DNA of 45,304 bases from Bryobacterales bacterium (GCA_003136675.1 PLFE01000047.1:12380-57683), one strand, 5' to 3'; positions 7,709 through 16,739 are shown, counted from the stretch's first letter. Program-made: numbers and translations. The notes: generated from the sequence alone by a model not told the origin.

Positions 7709-8731
7709 ATGCAAAGTTGGTTCAAGCTTCTTCCGGCGGTGGCGGCGCTCTGCCTCTGCCCACTGCACGCAGCCCAGAAAACGCTGGATTTCTATTTCAT
7801 TGATGTCGAGGGCGGGCAGTCCACTCTGATTGTCACGCCTTCGGGACAATCGATGCTGATCGATACAGGTTGGCCGGGGAGTAATGGCCGGGATGCGAAT
7901 CGCATCGTCGCGGCCGCAAAGGGGGCGGGTTTGACAAAGATCGACTATCTGTTGATCACCCATTTCCATGTGGATCATGTGGGGGGTGTCCCGCAACTGG
8001 CGGCGCGGATTCCGATCGGGACATTCATCGATCACGGAACCAGCGTGGAGCATGGCAAAGACGAGGATGCGCTGTTTCAAGCCTATGCCGAAACGCGCTC
8101 CAAGGGAGCGCACATCGAGCCGAACCCGGGAGACAGGATTCCGCTGAAGGGCGTTTCGGTGGAGGTGCTCTCGGCGGGAGGCAAGGAGATTCTGCAACCG
8201 GTGGCGGGCGGCGGCGAGAAGAACAGCCTCTGTGGGTCTGAGGCGAAGCGCGAGGTGGATACGGGCGAGAACGCGCAGTCCGTGGGGACTCTGATTACTT
8301 TTGGGAAATTCCGTGCGCTCGATTTAGGCGATTTGACGTGGAACAAAGAGATGGAACTGGTGTGTCCGGTGAACCGCGTGGGAAAGGTGGATGTGTACAT
8401 CGTGTCGCATCATGGGATGAATTTATCCGGGTCCGCGACCGCGGTGCATGCGTTCGCGCCGCGCGTGGCGATTATGGATAATGGCGCGCGCAAGGGCGGG
8501 ACGAAGGAAGCGTACCAGGTGATCAAGTCCTCACCGGGGTTAGAAGATATCTGGCAGTTGCACCATGCCGTGGCGGGCGGCGGCGAGAATAACGCGCCGG
8601 ATCAGTTTGTGGCCAATGTGGCGGAGAAGCCGGACGCCGGAGCGGGGATTAAGATGAGCGTGCGGCCGGATGGAAGTTATACGGTGACGAATTTGGGGAG
8701 TGGGTTTAGCAAGGAATATACGGTGCGGTGA
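7709..8731 (+). CDS. Secreted metallo-beta-lactamase-fold hydrolase (ComEC/Rec2-like)
   Basis: A 340-residue protein with a signal peptide (residues ~1-22, ending LHAAQ). The MBL domain starts LDFYFIDVEGGQSTLI and has the metal motif HFHVDH at residues 85-90, DHGTS and LDLGDL, and a later SHHGMNLSG that supplies a metal-binding histidine. This arrangement is that of the ComEC/Rec2-related hydrolases of acidobacteria; the natural substrate is unknown. No membrane domain follows, so it is a soluble exported enzyme. The ATG has no Shine-Dalgarno but has a -10-like TAGAGT seven bases upstream. A decayed copy of its last 160 bases lies at 9123-9283. Confidence 0.87.
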   Translation: MQSWFKLLPAVAALCLCPLHAAQKTLDFYFIDVEGGQSTLIVTPSGQSMLIDTGWPGSNGRDANRIVAAAKGAGLTKIDYLLITHFHVDHVGGVPQLAARIPIGTFIDHGTSVEHGKDEDALFQAYAETRSKGAHIEPNPGDRIPLKGVSVEVLSAGGKEILQPVAGGGEKNSLCGSEAKREVDTGENAQSVGTLITFGKFRALDLGDLTWNKEMELVCPVNRVGKVDVYIVSHHGMNLSGSATAVHAFAPRVAIMDNGARKGGTKEAYQVIKSSPGLEDIWQLHHAVAGGGENNAPDQFVANVAEKPDAGAGIKMSVRPDGSYTVTNLGSGFSKEYTVR

Positions 8732-8740
8732 GGAGTTTGC

Positions 8741-8929
8741 TTACGTGCGCGATTCCAATTTTGTAGGGCGAATATCAAGGTCGTGGGTGTTCGCCTGAAT
8801 CATCTCCAGGCGCCGTTCCACGCTATCGAAACGGCTATTTACGACGGAACTGAGATGGACGAAAAGCGCGACGTTCGTGCCTACACTCAGGAGCACGGCG
8901 GCTAGCGCCACAATCTCATTGATCGTCAT
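8741..8929 (-). CDS. Small single-span membrane protein
   Basis: A 62-residue protein: an N-terminal membrane helix (residues ~4-30, EIVALAAVLLSVGTNVALFVHL) followed by an amphipathic coiled coil (RFDSVERRLEMIQANTHDL..LE). This TM-plus-coiled-coil type is frequent next to small hypothetical genes in acidobacteria. Convergent with the MBL hydrolase, nine bases apart. Function unknown. The sequence has the expected heptad pattern, so I consider it a real gene. Confidence 0.55.
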   Translation of the reverse strand: MTINEIVALAAVLLSVGTNVALFVHLSSVVNSRFDSVERRLEMIQANTHDLDIRPTKLESRT

Positions 8930-9122
8930 ATTTCGTTTTGAAGCCTTCCTTTTATTCTATTCCGGTTTGGACCTCTCGTGCGGGCTTTCTGGCCAAGGAG
9001 GGATCGGCGAACCGACGGATAATCTGGGTATCGACGATGATCTCCGGCGGGTTCCGTGCGCTGGATCGTGAGACGCTGCTGAAATATAAGGTGCGATGAG
9101 CGCCCTTGGCGTAAAATCCGAA

Positions 9123-9283
9123 GGCGGGCGGGGCGGAGAATAATGCTCCCGATCAGTTCGTGGCGAATGTGGCGGAGAAGCCGGATGCAGGAGCGGGGAT
9201 TAAGATGAGCGTGCGGCCGGATGGAAGTTATACGGTGACGAATTTTGGGGACTGGGTTTAGCAAGGAATTTACGGCGCGGTGA
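9123..9283 (+). pseudogene. Decayed copy of the 3' end of the MBL hydrolase gene
   Basis: The segment aligns base for base with 8572-8731, including about 55 consecutive identical bases around the GAGIKMSVRPDGSYTV-coding part. One extra T in the T-run near 9245 shifts the frame before the final residues. No 5' part of the gene precedes it. A short open stretch at ~8990-9095 may or may not be a further relic. The copy ends with a TGA that overlaps the start codon of the next gene. Confidence 0.88.
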
Positions 9284-9870
9284 TGCCCGAGCCAATCCGC
9301 GCAACCTTAATCGCCGTCGGCGTCTCGTTCCTGGTTGTAGCGGGCTATTACCGGGTTCAATCGCAGCGTTCCGGAGAGCGGCTGGATCGCACGCGGGAAG
9401 GCTGGCCGATTCTGATTGGTCTCCGGCTGGCTGGGTTGGTGACCCTCGGGAGCGTCGCTGGCTGGCTTTGGAGGCCCGATTGGTTTCCATGGGCGTCGCT
9501 GCCTGCGCCAGCCGGGCTGCGCTGGATTGGTGTTGCCGGTTTCACACTGGCTGCTGCCTGGTTGTTCTGGATGTTTCACACGCTCGGCCGCAACCTTACC
9601 GACACGGTGGTAACGCGTCAGGACGCGCACTTTGTCGACTCCGGTCCCTACCGTTTCGTCAGAAACCCGATGTACAGCGGGGTGCTGACGGCAGCCATTT
9701 CGCTGGGCCTTGCGCTAGGCACATGGCTGGTTCCCCTTGGGGGAGCCGTTTTCTTCGCGCTGGTTGCGCTGCGGACTCGCACCGAAGAGAAATATCTGGT
9801 GGAGCGCTTCGGCGACCAGTACCGCGAGTACATGAACCGCGTGGGGCGCTTTTTCCCAAAGCTGAGGTGA
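9283..9870 (+). CDS. Isoprenylcysteine carboxyl methyltransferase-like membrane protein
   Basis: A 195-residue integral membrane protein with four or five hydrophobic segments. Its C-terminal half carries the ICMT/PEMT signature: HTLGRNLTD, then DSGPYRFVRNPMYSGVL, then RTEEKYLVERFGDQYREYMNRVGRFFP. That arrangement binds SAM and is typical of bacterial ICMT-fold methyltransferases acting on small lipophilic substrates. The substrate cannot be inferred. The start is ATG 9283 (GTG 9280 is possible). The start codon overlaps the TGA of the decayed MBL tail, so the promoter must lie within that relic or upstream of it. Confidence 0.82.
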   Translation: MPEPIRATLIAVGVSFLVVAGYYRVQSQRSGERLDRTREGWPILIGLRLAGLVTLGSVAGWLWRPDWFPWASLPAPAGLRWIGVAGFTLAAAWLFWMFHTLGRNLTDTVVTRQDAHFVDSGPYRFVRNPMYSGVLTAAISLGLALGTWLVPLGGAVFFALVALRTRTEEKYLVERFGDQYREYMNRVGRFFPKLR

Positions 9871-10191
9871 AATCCCGCCACGTTAATGAACATGAGACTC
9901 GTGGACCGCTGCCGATCGCCCGTTGAGCGTGACCGAAGTCGGTGACAGTGCAGCTTACCTCGATTCCGGCTGCGGATTCCGGCGTGCAACCCCGAGTCAC
10001 GCGACCAGTCGATCTTCTGCCCTATCGAAAAGTGGTTTGGTGTTTTCCGTTCAGGATTCGGAGCACGTCCGCGGGGTTCACGCGTGCCGTGGCGATCCTC
10101 CTACCTTGGGACTTTGTGCTGCGTTAGTGATACTTCAGCCGCCCCTACACGTGCTATCCTCATTAACTCTCACCCTAATTCGAGGTACTAT
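9871..10191. other. Intergenic stretch without recognised gene
   Basis: About 320 bases between the ICMT-like gene and the arylsulfotransferase-like gene. Short frames are open on both strands, but none resembles a protein. No tRNA-like fold, strong terminator or convincing promoter pair was seen. TATCCT at ~10154 is a weak -10 candidate for the downstream gene. Confidence 0.4.
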
Positions 10192-12183
10192 ATGAAACTC
10201 TCAGCCGGCCTGATGCTCGTGGCCGCCGCGATCTGCGCATCGTCGCTCCAGGCAACCGTAACCGTTACTTCTTTCACCGCTTCCCTGACGTCTCCGCAAC
10301 CGCTCGGAACGCCCGTGACATGGACCACGACGGCTACCGACACCAACCCTGGGCCACTCGCATTCCGCTACAGCGTCTCGTATGGGTCTGCCGGGTATGC
10401 AGTTGTGAGCGATTTCTCTCAGGGAACCAAGGCCGGCGGCGTCTGGACCGCGCCTCCGTTTCCGTGGGCCACCATCGCGAATGAGGGGACGTATCACATC
10501 AAGGTTGGCGTCAAGGATTACGCGTCGGGCGAGACGGCGGGAACGTCGATGGTGTTCTCGTACACCGCGATCAGCAATGGCAAGAACTTTGTGGTCTCAC
10601 CCACGGTGAATCCCCTGGTTGCGCTCGCCAGCGCGCCCGGGTGCGCAACCGGAAGTTCGTTTCAGATCACCATCCAGCGGGTTGGGGCGACCGCGACGAC
10701 GCAATCGAATTTGATCCCCTGTGATCCCCCGCATACGATGAACGTTTATGCGGCTGGAATGCTGGCTTCGACGCAGTACTCAATCAATTACCAGACCGTG
10801 ACGGGCAGCACCACTGTTGTTGGTCCGACGCCAGTCACCTTCACCACCGGCGCGCTGCCTACCGATATCACGTTTCCAACGTTTAAGGTAATTACGCCGG
10901 CCAGTTCGCAAACCGATCAAGCGGATCAGACTGTGTTGCACGGCTTCCTCGCATTCGACGCCGGCGGCCCGTTTGTTCCCATCGCAACGAACCGGGGTGG
11001 CAGCATCATCTGGTACGATTCCACCTACAATCCAACGGACTCCGCTCTCCTGACGCGCCCCCTGCTGGGTGGCGACATGCTTGTCTTTGAAAACGGCACC
11101 GGGTGGAATCCGGCCATCATGGCGGGCGGACAGATTCTGCGTGAGATCGATCTGGCAGGCAACACGGTTCGCACCACCAACATCGGCGTCCTGCAGCAGC
11201 AACTTCTGGCGAGGGGCGCAACCGATTTCGGTCCGTGCGGTGCAGTGCCTGTTCCAGCACCCATCGGAGCAGCCTGCCTCGGAACGATGCACCACGACGC
11301 GATTCGCCTGCCGAATGGATACACCGCGGTGAACGTGGATATCGAAAAGATCTTCGCGCCGGGCACGCAGGGAAATAAAACCGGTTTGAATGTCGACATC
11401 ATTGGCGATGGGGTATTGGTGCTCGACCAGAATTTTCAGTTGGTCTGGTACTTCGACACCTTCCAGCACGACAGCGGTGCGCCGCAACTGGACATCAACC
11501 GGCCCGCGGTGTTAGGTGAGACGTGTTCCACCAGTCAGAGCGGCTGCCCCAGCCTGTTCCTGGTTGGAAAATCCGGCGTTACCACGCTCGCCAATGACTG
11601 GCTGCACGAGAACTGTATTTACTACAACCCGACCGATGGCTCTCTCTGGCTCTCGTCGCGGCATCAGGATTGGATTTATAAGGTCGACTACGAAAACGGC
11701 TCAGGCACGGGCAACATCTTGTGGCGCATGGGGAACGAAGGCGACTTTACCTTCAACAACATCAACAGCGATCCATGGCCCTGGTTCTCGCATCAGCACG
11801 ACGCGGGGCTTGAAAACACGACAACCGGCGAGATGACCGTTTATGATAACGGCAATACGCGCGTTGCTCCTCCGCCGATCGGCGTAGGAAGTGGCAATAG
11901 CCGCGGCATGTCCCTCACCGTGAACGAGGCGAACATGACGGTAACGCCGCTTCTCAGCCAGGACTTAGGCTACTTCGGAGACGCGCTCGGCAGCGCGCAG
12001 CTTCTCAGCAACGGCAGCTACTTCTTCAAGACGGGAGTCGTGGCGCCCCACCAATACAGTTATTCGCAGGAGATCCTGCCGACCGCCGGGACCGTGGATG
12101 GCACCTCCATCTGGGACCTGCAGACCGGCACCTGCTATCGCGGCTGGCTCATGCCCAATATGTACTCGCCGCCCACCACTTAG
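10192..12183 (+). CDS. Secreted arylsulfotransferase (ASST)-like protein
   Basis: A 663-residue protein with a signal peptide (residues ~1-20, ending SSLQA), an Ig-like/fibronectin-like region (~22-220) and an ASST-type beta-propeller (~230-655). Family-like motifs include MHHDAIRLPNGYTAV, WLHENCIYYNPTDGSLWLSSR with QDWIYKVD, GNILWRMGNEGDF, and WFSHQHDAGLE followed by YDNGNTR. These give the histidines placed as in aryl-sulfate sulfotransferases, which move sulfate between phenols without PAPS. The exact activity is not proven, since many homologues are uncharacterised. ATG 10192 has a GAGG seven bases upstream and begins the signal peptide. Confidence 0.83.
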   Translation: MKLSAGLMLVAAAICASSLQATVTVTSFTASLTSPQPLGTPVTWTTTATDTNPGPLAFRYSVSYGSAGYAVVSDFSQGTKAGGVWTAPPFPWATIANEGTYHIKVGVKDYASGETAGTSMVFSYTAISNGKNFVVSPTVNPLVALASAPGCATGSSFQITIQRVGATATTQSNLIPCDPPHTMNVYAAGMLASTQYSINYQTVTGSTTVVGPTPVTFTTGALPTDITFPTFKVITPASSQTDQADQTVLHGFLAFDAGGPFVPIATNRGGSIIWYDSTYNPTDSALLTRPLLGGDMLVFENGTGWNPAIMAGGQILREIDLAGNTVRTTNIGVLQQQLLARGATDFGPCGAVPVPAPIGAACLGTMHHDAIRLPNGYTAVNVDIEKIFAPGTQGNKTGLNVDIIGDGVLVLDQNFQLVWYFDTFQHDSGAPQLDINRPAVLGETCSTSQSGCPSLFLVGKSGVTTLANDWLHENCIYYNPTDGSLWLSSRHQDWIYKVDYENGSGTGNILWRMGNEGDFTFNNINSDPWPWFSHQHDAGLENTTTGEMTVYDNGNTRVAPPPIGVGSGNSRGMSLTVNEANMTVTPLLSQDLGYFGDALGSAQLLSNGSYFFKTGVVAPHQYSYSQEILPTAGTVDGTSIWDLQTGTCYRGWLMPNMYSPPTT

Positions 12184-12230
12184 CCGGCTGGTGGTGAACC
12201 ACGCCGCTGCTTCTGATGGATAATCAAGCT

Positions 12231-12728
12231 ATGCGGTTACTCTGCCTCTCGCTTCTTCTCTGTGCTCTCAGCGCGAACGCCCAGATGAGGAGGCGGTCTT
12301 CGCAGCAGCCCGGCGGCGACCTCACGGGCGGCGCGTACAACCAGCCGGCCGCCACCATGCACGGCACTTTAAAGAAGATCACGAATAAGGACATCATCAT
12401 CTTCGTCGAGGGCGACCAATCCGTCACCATCGATCGCACGCACAAAACGAAATTCATGAAGGACGGGAAAGAAATCAAGCCAGCGGAAATCGCCCAAGGT
12501 TCGGTGTTGACCATCGATGTCAACCACGACCCTCAGCTGAATCCGCTGGCTCTTACTGTGACGGTCGATTCGGGGCCTGTCGATTCAGGGCCCGATTCCA
12601 GCACGAGCGATTCCGCGACTAGCGGCCCGGAGACGTCGCCGCCCGCGACGACTGGTGCGGGTGCTGCTTCGACGTCGTCTGCACCGGCGCAGGCGCCTGG
12701 AAAGCCGCAAGGACCGACGAACCAATAG
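12231..12728 (+). CDS. Small secreted protein with low-complexity tail
   Basis: A 165-residue protein with a signal peptide (MRLLCLSLLLCALSANAQ), a compact domain (residues ~40-105; GTLKKITNKDIIIFVEGDQSVTIDR looks like a small beta-barrel) and a Ser/Thr/Pro/Ala-rich tail. Function unknown. ATG 12231 is preferred over 12216 because it begins the signal peptide; a GATAAT hexamer lies six bases upstream. The last 110 bases overlap the 3' end of the convergent S53 peptidase, each gene using the other's complement for a low-complexity tail. Confidence 0.7.
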   Translation: MRLLCLSLLLCALSANAQMRRRSSQQPGGDLTGGAYNQPAATMHGTLKKITNKDIIIFVEGDQSVTIDRTHKTKFMKDGKEIKPAEIAQGSVLTIDVNHDPQLNPLALTVTVDSGPVDSGPDSSTSDSATSGPETSPPATTGAGAASTSSAPAQAPGKPQGPTNQ

Positions 12729-14238
12729 GACTGCCGAGCCCGGTACACGCGTCCCAGCCGGGTCCGGCCGAGTACGCGCCGTTGTTACCCTGCGTGATGT
12801 CGTTGAAGCTCTGTGGATTCGAGTACAGCGTGGGATTCGCGAAGCCCACTTTCTGACCCAATTGCTGGTTCAGGATCGCGATCAGCGCGGCCCAAAGCGG
12901 GGCCACCGCGCTGGTTCCGCCAATCACCGTGGTTTCGCCATCAATTCGCACGTTGTATCCCGAGTTCGGGTCGGCGTCTCCAGACACGTCTGGAACGCCG
13001 CGTCCCGCGAATCCGGTGTTTACCGAAACGGGGACGCTCGCCGAGGTCTGATAAGAAGGCACGGGGAAGTTCTCGCTGACGCCGCCTCCGGTAGCGCCGC
13101 CATCCGCGCCGTCGTTCCAAACGGTTTCACTCTTGATGGCGCCCCCTTCGTAGTCAAGAAACGTACCGCCGCAAGCGAGCACATTGGGGCTGGCCGCGGG
13201 GAAGTCCACGTGCTGCTGGCCGTCGGTCTCGCCATCGGTGGACCCGCCATCGCCGGCCGCAACCGTGACGGTGATGCCGAGTGCTTTGGCGTCCTGAAAC
13301 GCCTGGTCGTAAGCGGTAAGCGCCTGCGACGTGTAGCCGCTTTCCGAACTGCCCCAACTGATGGAGATCACACTGGGGTTGTTCTTGGAATCGTTGATGG
13401 CGGCGGTGATGGCAGCCAGGAATCCCTGCGTGGTGTTCTCGCCGAAGTAGACCACAATGTGAGCTCCGGATGCGATGGACCCGGCCACTTCGATATCAAG
13501 AAGCACTTCGCCATCGGGACCGTTGGGGTCGCCCGTTGGATGGTTCTTGCCTTTGCCTACCGATACCGCCGTCACAGTGGGTTCGGGGCTGATGTTCTGG
13601 CCGGCGAAGTAGGCTTTCAAATCCGCCGTCTTGAATCCGCCGCCGAGTTCGATGATGCCGATGGTTTGTCCGGCGCCGTTCGCCTTGGGATAATCATACG
13701 CTTGCGCGACAACCAGGGGCGAATACGAGAGCGATACGGCGTTCGCGTGCGCAACGCCCTTGTGGGAGGTGGAAGAGCGACGTCGATAATGCGTGTGGGC
13801 TTGCTGGCGCTGATCGAAGCCAAAGATCCCTTCGACGACGCCCGAAAGCGATGGCGGGACGTTGAGCGTGCCGGTGCGCGCCCGGAAGCTGCGGCCGGCT
13901 TCATGATATTGGCTGACTTGCGCGTCAAATGCCTTTTGCGTTTGAGCGAGCGTGCCGGAGACGGTTACGGTGCGACTGCTGGCGTCGGTGCCGACTACGG
14001 TGAGGCCTTCCGATTTCGCATAGTCCGCCACCTTCTCCAGGTCCGCGGGATTTGCGCCAAACTGTTCCGCAAGTTCTTCACGAGTAAACTGCTTGGAAGG
14101 GTTTTCGGGAATGGGGGCGCGGCGCCGGACGGTGATAGTGAGGGTGACGAGTTCGTTGGGGTCGGATGCGCCGGCGGGAGACGCGACAGCGGGTGCAGGC
14201 CTGTCGCTGCCCTTGAGTTGAACTTTGTTATGGGCCAT
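12619..14238 (-). CDS. S53 (sedolisin/kumamolisin) serine-carboxyl peptidase
   Basis: A 539-residue pro-peptidase. Residues ~25-165 are the pro-domain typical of S53 (LTITVRRR, then FGANPADLEKVADYAKSEGLTV). The catalytic domain holds Glu244 and Asp248 (DGEVLLDIEV), the oxyanion Asp330 (AAGDGGSTDG) and the nucleophile Ser443 in GGTSAVAPLWA. The calcium site is FNDITQGNNG..AGPGWDACTGLG. These are the complete catalytic residues of the family, which acts at acid pH outside the cell. No classical signal peptide is visible. The C-terminal tail (about 35 residues) overlaps a convergent gene. A TATAGA/TAGAGT sequence lies six to eight bases before the ATG. Confidence 0.92.
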   Translation of the reverse strand: MAHNKVQLKGSDRPAPAVASPAGASDPNELVTLTITVRRRAPIPENPSKQFTREELAEQFGANPADLEKVADYAKSEGLTVVGTDASSRTVTVSGTLAQTQKAFDAQVSQYHEAGRSFRARTGTLNVPPSLSGVVEGIFGFDQRQQAHTHYRRRSSTSHKGVAHANAVSLSYSPLVVAQAYDYPKANGAGQTIGIIELGGGFKTADLKAYFAGQNISPEPTVTAVSVGKGKNHPTGDPNGPDGEVLLDIEVAGSIASGAHIVVYFGENTTQGFLAAITAAINDSKNNPSVISISWGSSESGYTSQALTAYDQAFQDAKALGITVTVAAGDGGSTDGETDGQQHVDFPAASPNVLACGGTFLDYEGGAIKSETVWNDGADGGATGGGVSENFPVPSYQTSASVPVSVNTGFAGRGVPDVSGDADPNSGYNVRIDGETTVIGGTSAVAPLWAALIAILNQQLGQKVGFANPTLYSNPQSFNDITQGNNGAYSAGPGWDACTGLGSPIGSSVLAAFQAPAPVQTTSKQHPHQSSRAATSPGR

Positions 14239-14278
14239 AACGAAACTCTATAACAGAACGAGTGAGGCGACTACGCAA

Positions 14279-15709
14279 TTGCGAACAATTTTTCTACTAT
14301 ATGGAATTAATCTGTGCTTATTTGGCCAGACTTTCGACGTCGTGATACGAAATGGAAGAGTGATGGATCCGGAGTCGGGCCTCGATGCGGTGCGGCAGAT
14401 CGGCATCCGGAACGGGCGCATTGCGGCGCTCACCCCAAGCGCTTTGCAGGGTAAGGAAGTGATTGAAGCACAAGGGCTTGTGGTTGCGCCTGGGTTCATC
14501 GATCTGCATTCCCACGGGCAGACGGAGGAGAACTACTTATTGAAGGCGCGAGACGGCGTGACCACCGCGCTTGAGATGGAAGTGGGCGTAAATCCTGTCG
14601 CTAAATGGTATGACGCGCGAGCCGGAAAAGCGTTGATTAATTTCGGCGCGTCGTCAGGACATATTCCCGCAAGAATGGCTGTGATGGGCGATACGGGCGA
14701 CTTTTTGCCGCGCGATCATGCCGTGAAAGAGACGGCCACGGCGGCGCAGCAGGCGGAGATTCTGCGGCTCGTGCGACAGGGGCTGGACGAGGGCGGATTG
14801 GGCATCGGGCTGGGCATTGCATACGTGCCGTCCGCTTCGCGATCCGAAATTCTGGATCTGTTCCAACTGGCCGGCGAACGCGGGATGGCGTGCTTTGTAC
14901 ACATGCGCAACCCGGGCCCGATTGAGCCGGGCGTGGTGGATGCGCTGCAGGAAGTGCTGGCGGACGCGGCCGCAACGGGGGCTGGGTTACATGTGGTCCA
15001 CATCACCAGCATGGCTTTTCGTCAGACGGACTTGTGTTTGCGGATGATCCACGGCGCGAAGGCGCATGGCCTGGATGTGAGCACGGAAGCATATCCTTAT
15101 ACAGCAGGCATGACCGGCCTCGAGACGGCGGTCTTCGACGCGGGCTGGCAGGAGCGGCTGGGGATCGGGTTCGGAGATCTGCAATGGATCGCGACCGGCG
15201 AACGGTTGACGGCCGAAAGCTTCGCGCGCTATCGCAAGCAGGGCGGGCTGGTGATTCTGCACAGCATTCCCGACGACGTGGTGCGCATGGCGGTGGCGGA
15301 CCCGGCAGTGATGATCGCGAGCGACGGGTTGATCACAGACGGTAAAGGACATCCGCGCGGGGCCGGCACGTATGCGCGCGTTCTGGCGAAGTATGTCCGG
15401 GAAGAGCATGCGTTGACATTGATGGATGCGATCCGCAAAATGAGCCTGATGCCGGCGCAGCGGTTGGAGCGGGTAAGTCCAGCGATGCGGCAGAAGGGGC
15501 GCATTCGTGTAGGCGCCGATGCGGACCTTACTCTGTTCGATCCAGGCAGGGTTCAGGATGCGGCGACTTATGAACATCCGGCGCAACCTTCGAAAGGGAT
15601 TGAGTATGTCTTAGTGAATGGGACCCCGGTGGTGCGGAAGGGCGAGTTAGTGGTGGGCGGCGAGCCCGGCCGCGGCGTAAAGAGTGAGGCATGGCGGAAA
15701 GAACATTAA
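14279..15709 (+). CDS. D-aminoacylase-like amidohydrolase
   Basis: A 476-residue protein (TTG 14279; an upstream TTG at 14225 would add 18 residues). It starts with a short hydrophobic leader (~17 residues, ending FGQ) and then TFDVVIRNGRVMDPESG, typical of the amidohydrolase superfamily. The metal motif is GFIDLHSHGQ (His77, His79), with VVHITS and ASDGLITDGKGHPRGAGTYARVL later, as in N-acyl-D-amino-acid deacylases. The cysteine of the classical D-aminoacylase metal site (GVTTxxxGNCG) is replaced by LEMEVG, so specificity may differ. It overlaps the K+ channel gene by 19 bases. Confidence 0.8.
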   Translation: MRTIFLLYGINLCLFGQTFDVVIRNGRVMDPESGLDAVRQIGIRNGRIAALTPSALQGKEVIEAQGLVVAPGFIDLHSHGQTEENYLLKARDGVTTALEMEVGVNPVAKWYDARAGKALINFGASSGHIPARMAVMGDTGDFLPRDHAVKETATAAQQAEILRLVRQGLDEGGLGIGLGIAYVPSASRSEILDLFQLAGERGMACFVHMRNPGPIEPGVVDALQEVLADAAATGAGLHVVHITSMAFRQTDLCLRMIHGAKAHGLDVSTEAYPYTAGMTGLETAVFDAGWQERLGIGFGDLQWIATGERLTAESFARYRKQGGLVILHSIPDDVVRMAVADPAVMIASDGLITDGKGHPRGAGTYARVLAKYVREEHALTLMDAIRKMSLMPAQRLERVSPAMRQKGRIRVGADADLTLFDPGRVQDAATYEHPAQPSKGIEYVLVNGTPVVRKGELVVGGEPGRGVKSEAWRKEH

Positions 15710-16719
15710 AGGAACAGATTGTCCGGCGCGGCTCATTAGTGGCGGGGCTGCTGCTATTGACGATCGGAATTGGCACGGCGGGATTCTCGCTGATCGATCG
15801 CTATCCGGTGTTCGACGCGTTCTATATGACGCTGATCACCATTACGACGGTGGGCTATGCGGAAGTGCATCCATTGAGCCAGCCGGGGCGATATTTCAAT
15901 TCCTTTCTGATCCTGTTTGGCGTGAGCGTCATGTTCTTTTCGGTAGGGGCCATTACACAGACGGTGATTGAGCTGGAGTTACAGGATGTATTCGGGAAGC
16001 GCAGAAGGAAACGAATGATCGACAAGCTGGAGAATCATTTCATCATATGCGGGTATGGCCGGGTGGGGCGGCACGCGTCATACGAGTTGCTGCGGGCCGG
16101 CGCGGCTTTCGTGGTGATCGACATGCGGGACGAGCGGGTGACTCGCGCGATGAACGAGGGCATGACGGCGTTCCACGGGGATTCGACGCGCGATGAAACG
16201 CTGCGGGCCGCGGGCATTATGCGAGCCAGAGGCCTGGTATCGGCGCTGGCCACGGACGCGGACAATCTGTTCGTGATTCTCTCCGCGAAGACATTGAATC
16301 CGAAACTGATGGTGGTGACGCGGGCGGCGGAAGAAGAGGCGGAAGAAAAACTGCGCCGCGCGGGGGCGGATACGGTTTTCGCGCCGTACACCATTACGGG
16401 ACACCGGTTGGCGCAGGCGCTGCTGCGTCCGCATGTGGCCAAGTTCCTGGATTTCGCGACCCAGGATATGGGTCTCGACGTGGAGATCGAACAAGTGCAG
16501 GTGAAGCCGGGAACGGAGTTCGCGTCAAAGACGTTGCGGGAAATGCAGTTGCGGCGGGACTTGGGGGTGATCGTGCTGGCCATCCGCAAGCCGGGTGGCG
16601 AGATGCTGTTCAATCCACCGGCCGATCTTGAGATTGCCCCGGGCGCATTTCTGATTGCGATGGGCCAGTCGCCGCAACTGCGAAAGCTGGAAGATCTGTT
16701 GACCAATCAGACCCGGTAA
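15691..16719 (+). CDS. Two-TM potassium channel with RCK (TrkA-N/TrkA-C) domains
   Basis: A 342-residue protein of the MthK/Kch type: TM1 (residues ~16-36), a pore helix and filter ITTVGYAE at residues 51-58, TM2 (~68-95), then a TrkA-N domain with the NAD-binding HFIICGYGRVGRHASYEL (~117-132) and an RCK-C domain (~235-335). The filter reads TVGYA rather than the usual TVGYG. It overlaps the preceding amidohydrolase gene by 19 bases, so translation is probably coupled. Such channels are gated by ligands bound to the RCK ring. The ligand is unknown. Confidence 0.9.
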   Translation: MAERTLKEQIVRRGSLVAGLLLLTIGIGTAGFSLIDRYPVFDAFYMTLITITTVGYAEVHPLSQPGRYFNSFLILFGVSVMFFSVGAITQTVIELELQDVFGKRRRKRMIDKLENHFIICGYGRVGRHASYELLRAGAAFVVIDMRDERVTRAMNEGMTAFHGDSTRDETLRAAGIMRARGLVSALATDADNLFVILSAKTLNPKLMVVTRAAEEEAEEKLRRAGADTVFAPYTITGHRLAQALLRPHVAKFLDFATQDMGLDVEIEQVQVKPGTEFASKTLREMQLRRDLGVIVLAIRKPGGEMLFNPPADLEIAPGAFLIAMGQSPQLRKLEDLLTNQTR

Positions 16720-16726
16720 GCGGGGA

Positions 16727-16732
16727 TATACT
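16727..16732 (+). promoter_or_regulatory. Candidate -10 for a leaderless VOC gene
   Basis: TATACT ends seven bases before the ATG at 16740, with only GGCGGCT between. This is the spacing expected if transcription starts at or next to the A of ATG. No good -35 is seen at 17 bases; TTGACC at 16699 is 22 bases away. Confidence 0.45.
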
Positions 16733-16739
16733 GGCGGCT

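Noticed and set aside
9045..9104. Possible second relic of the MBL gene reading GGFRALDRETLLKYKVR
   Set aside because: Only FRALD is shared with the MBL protein; not enough to claim homology.
12655..14253. 532-codon plus-strand frame
   Set aside because: It is the antisense of the S53 peptidase, whose catalytic residues are all present. The plus-strand translation is Arg/Gly/Val-rich with no domain.
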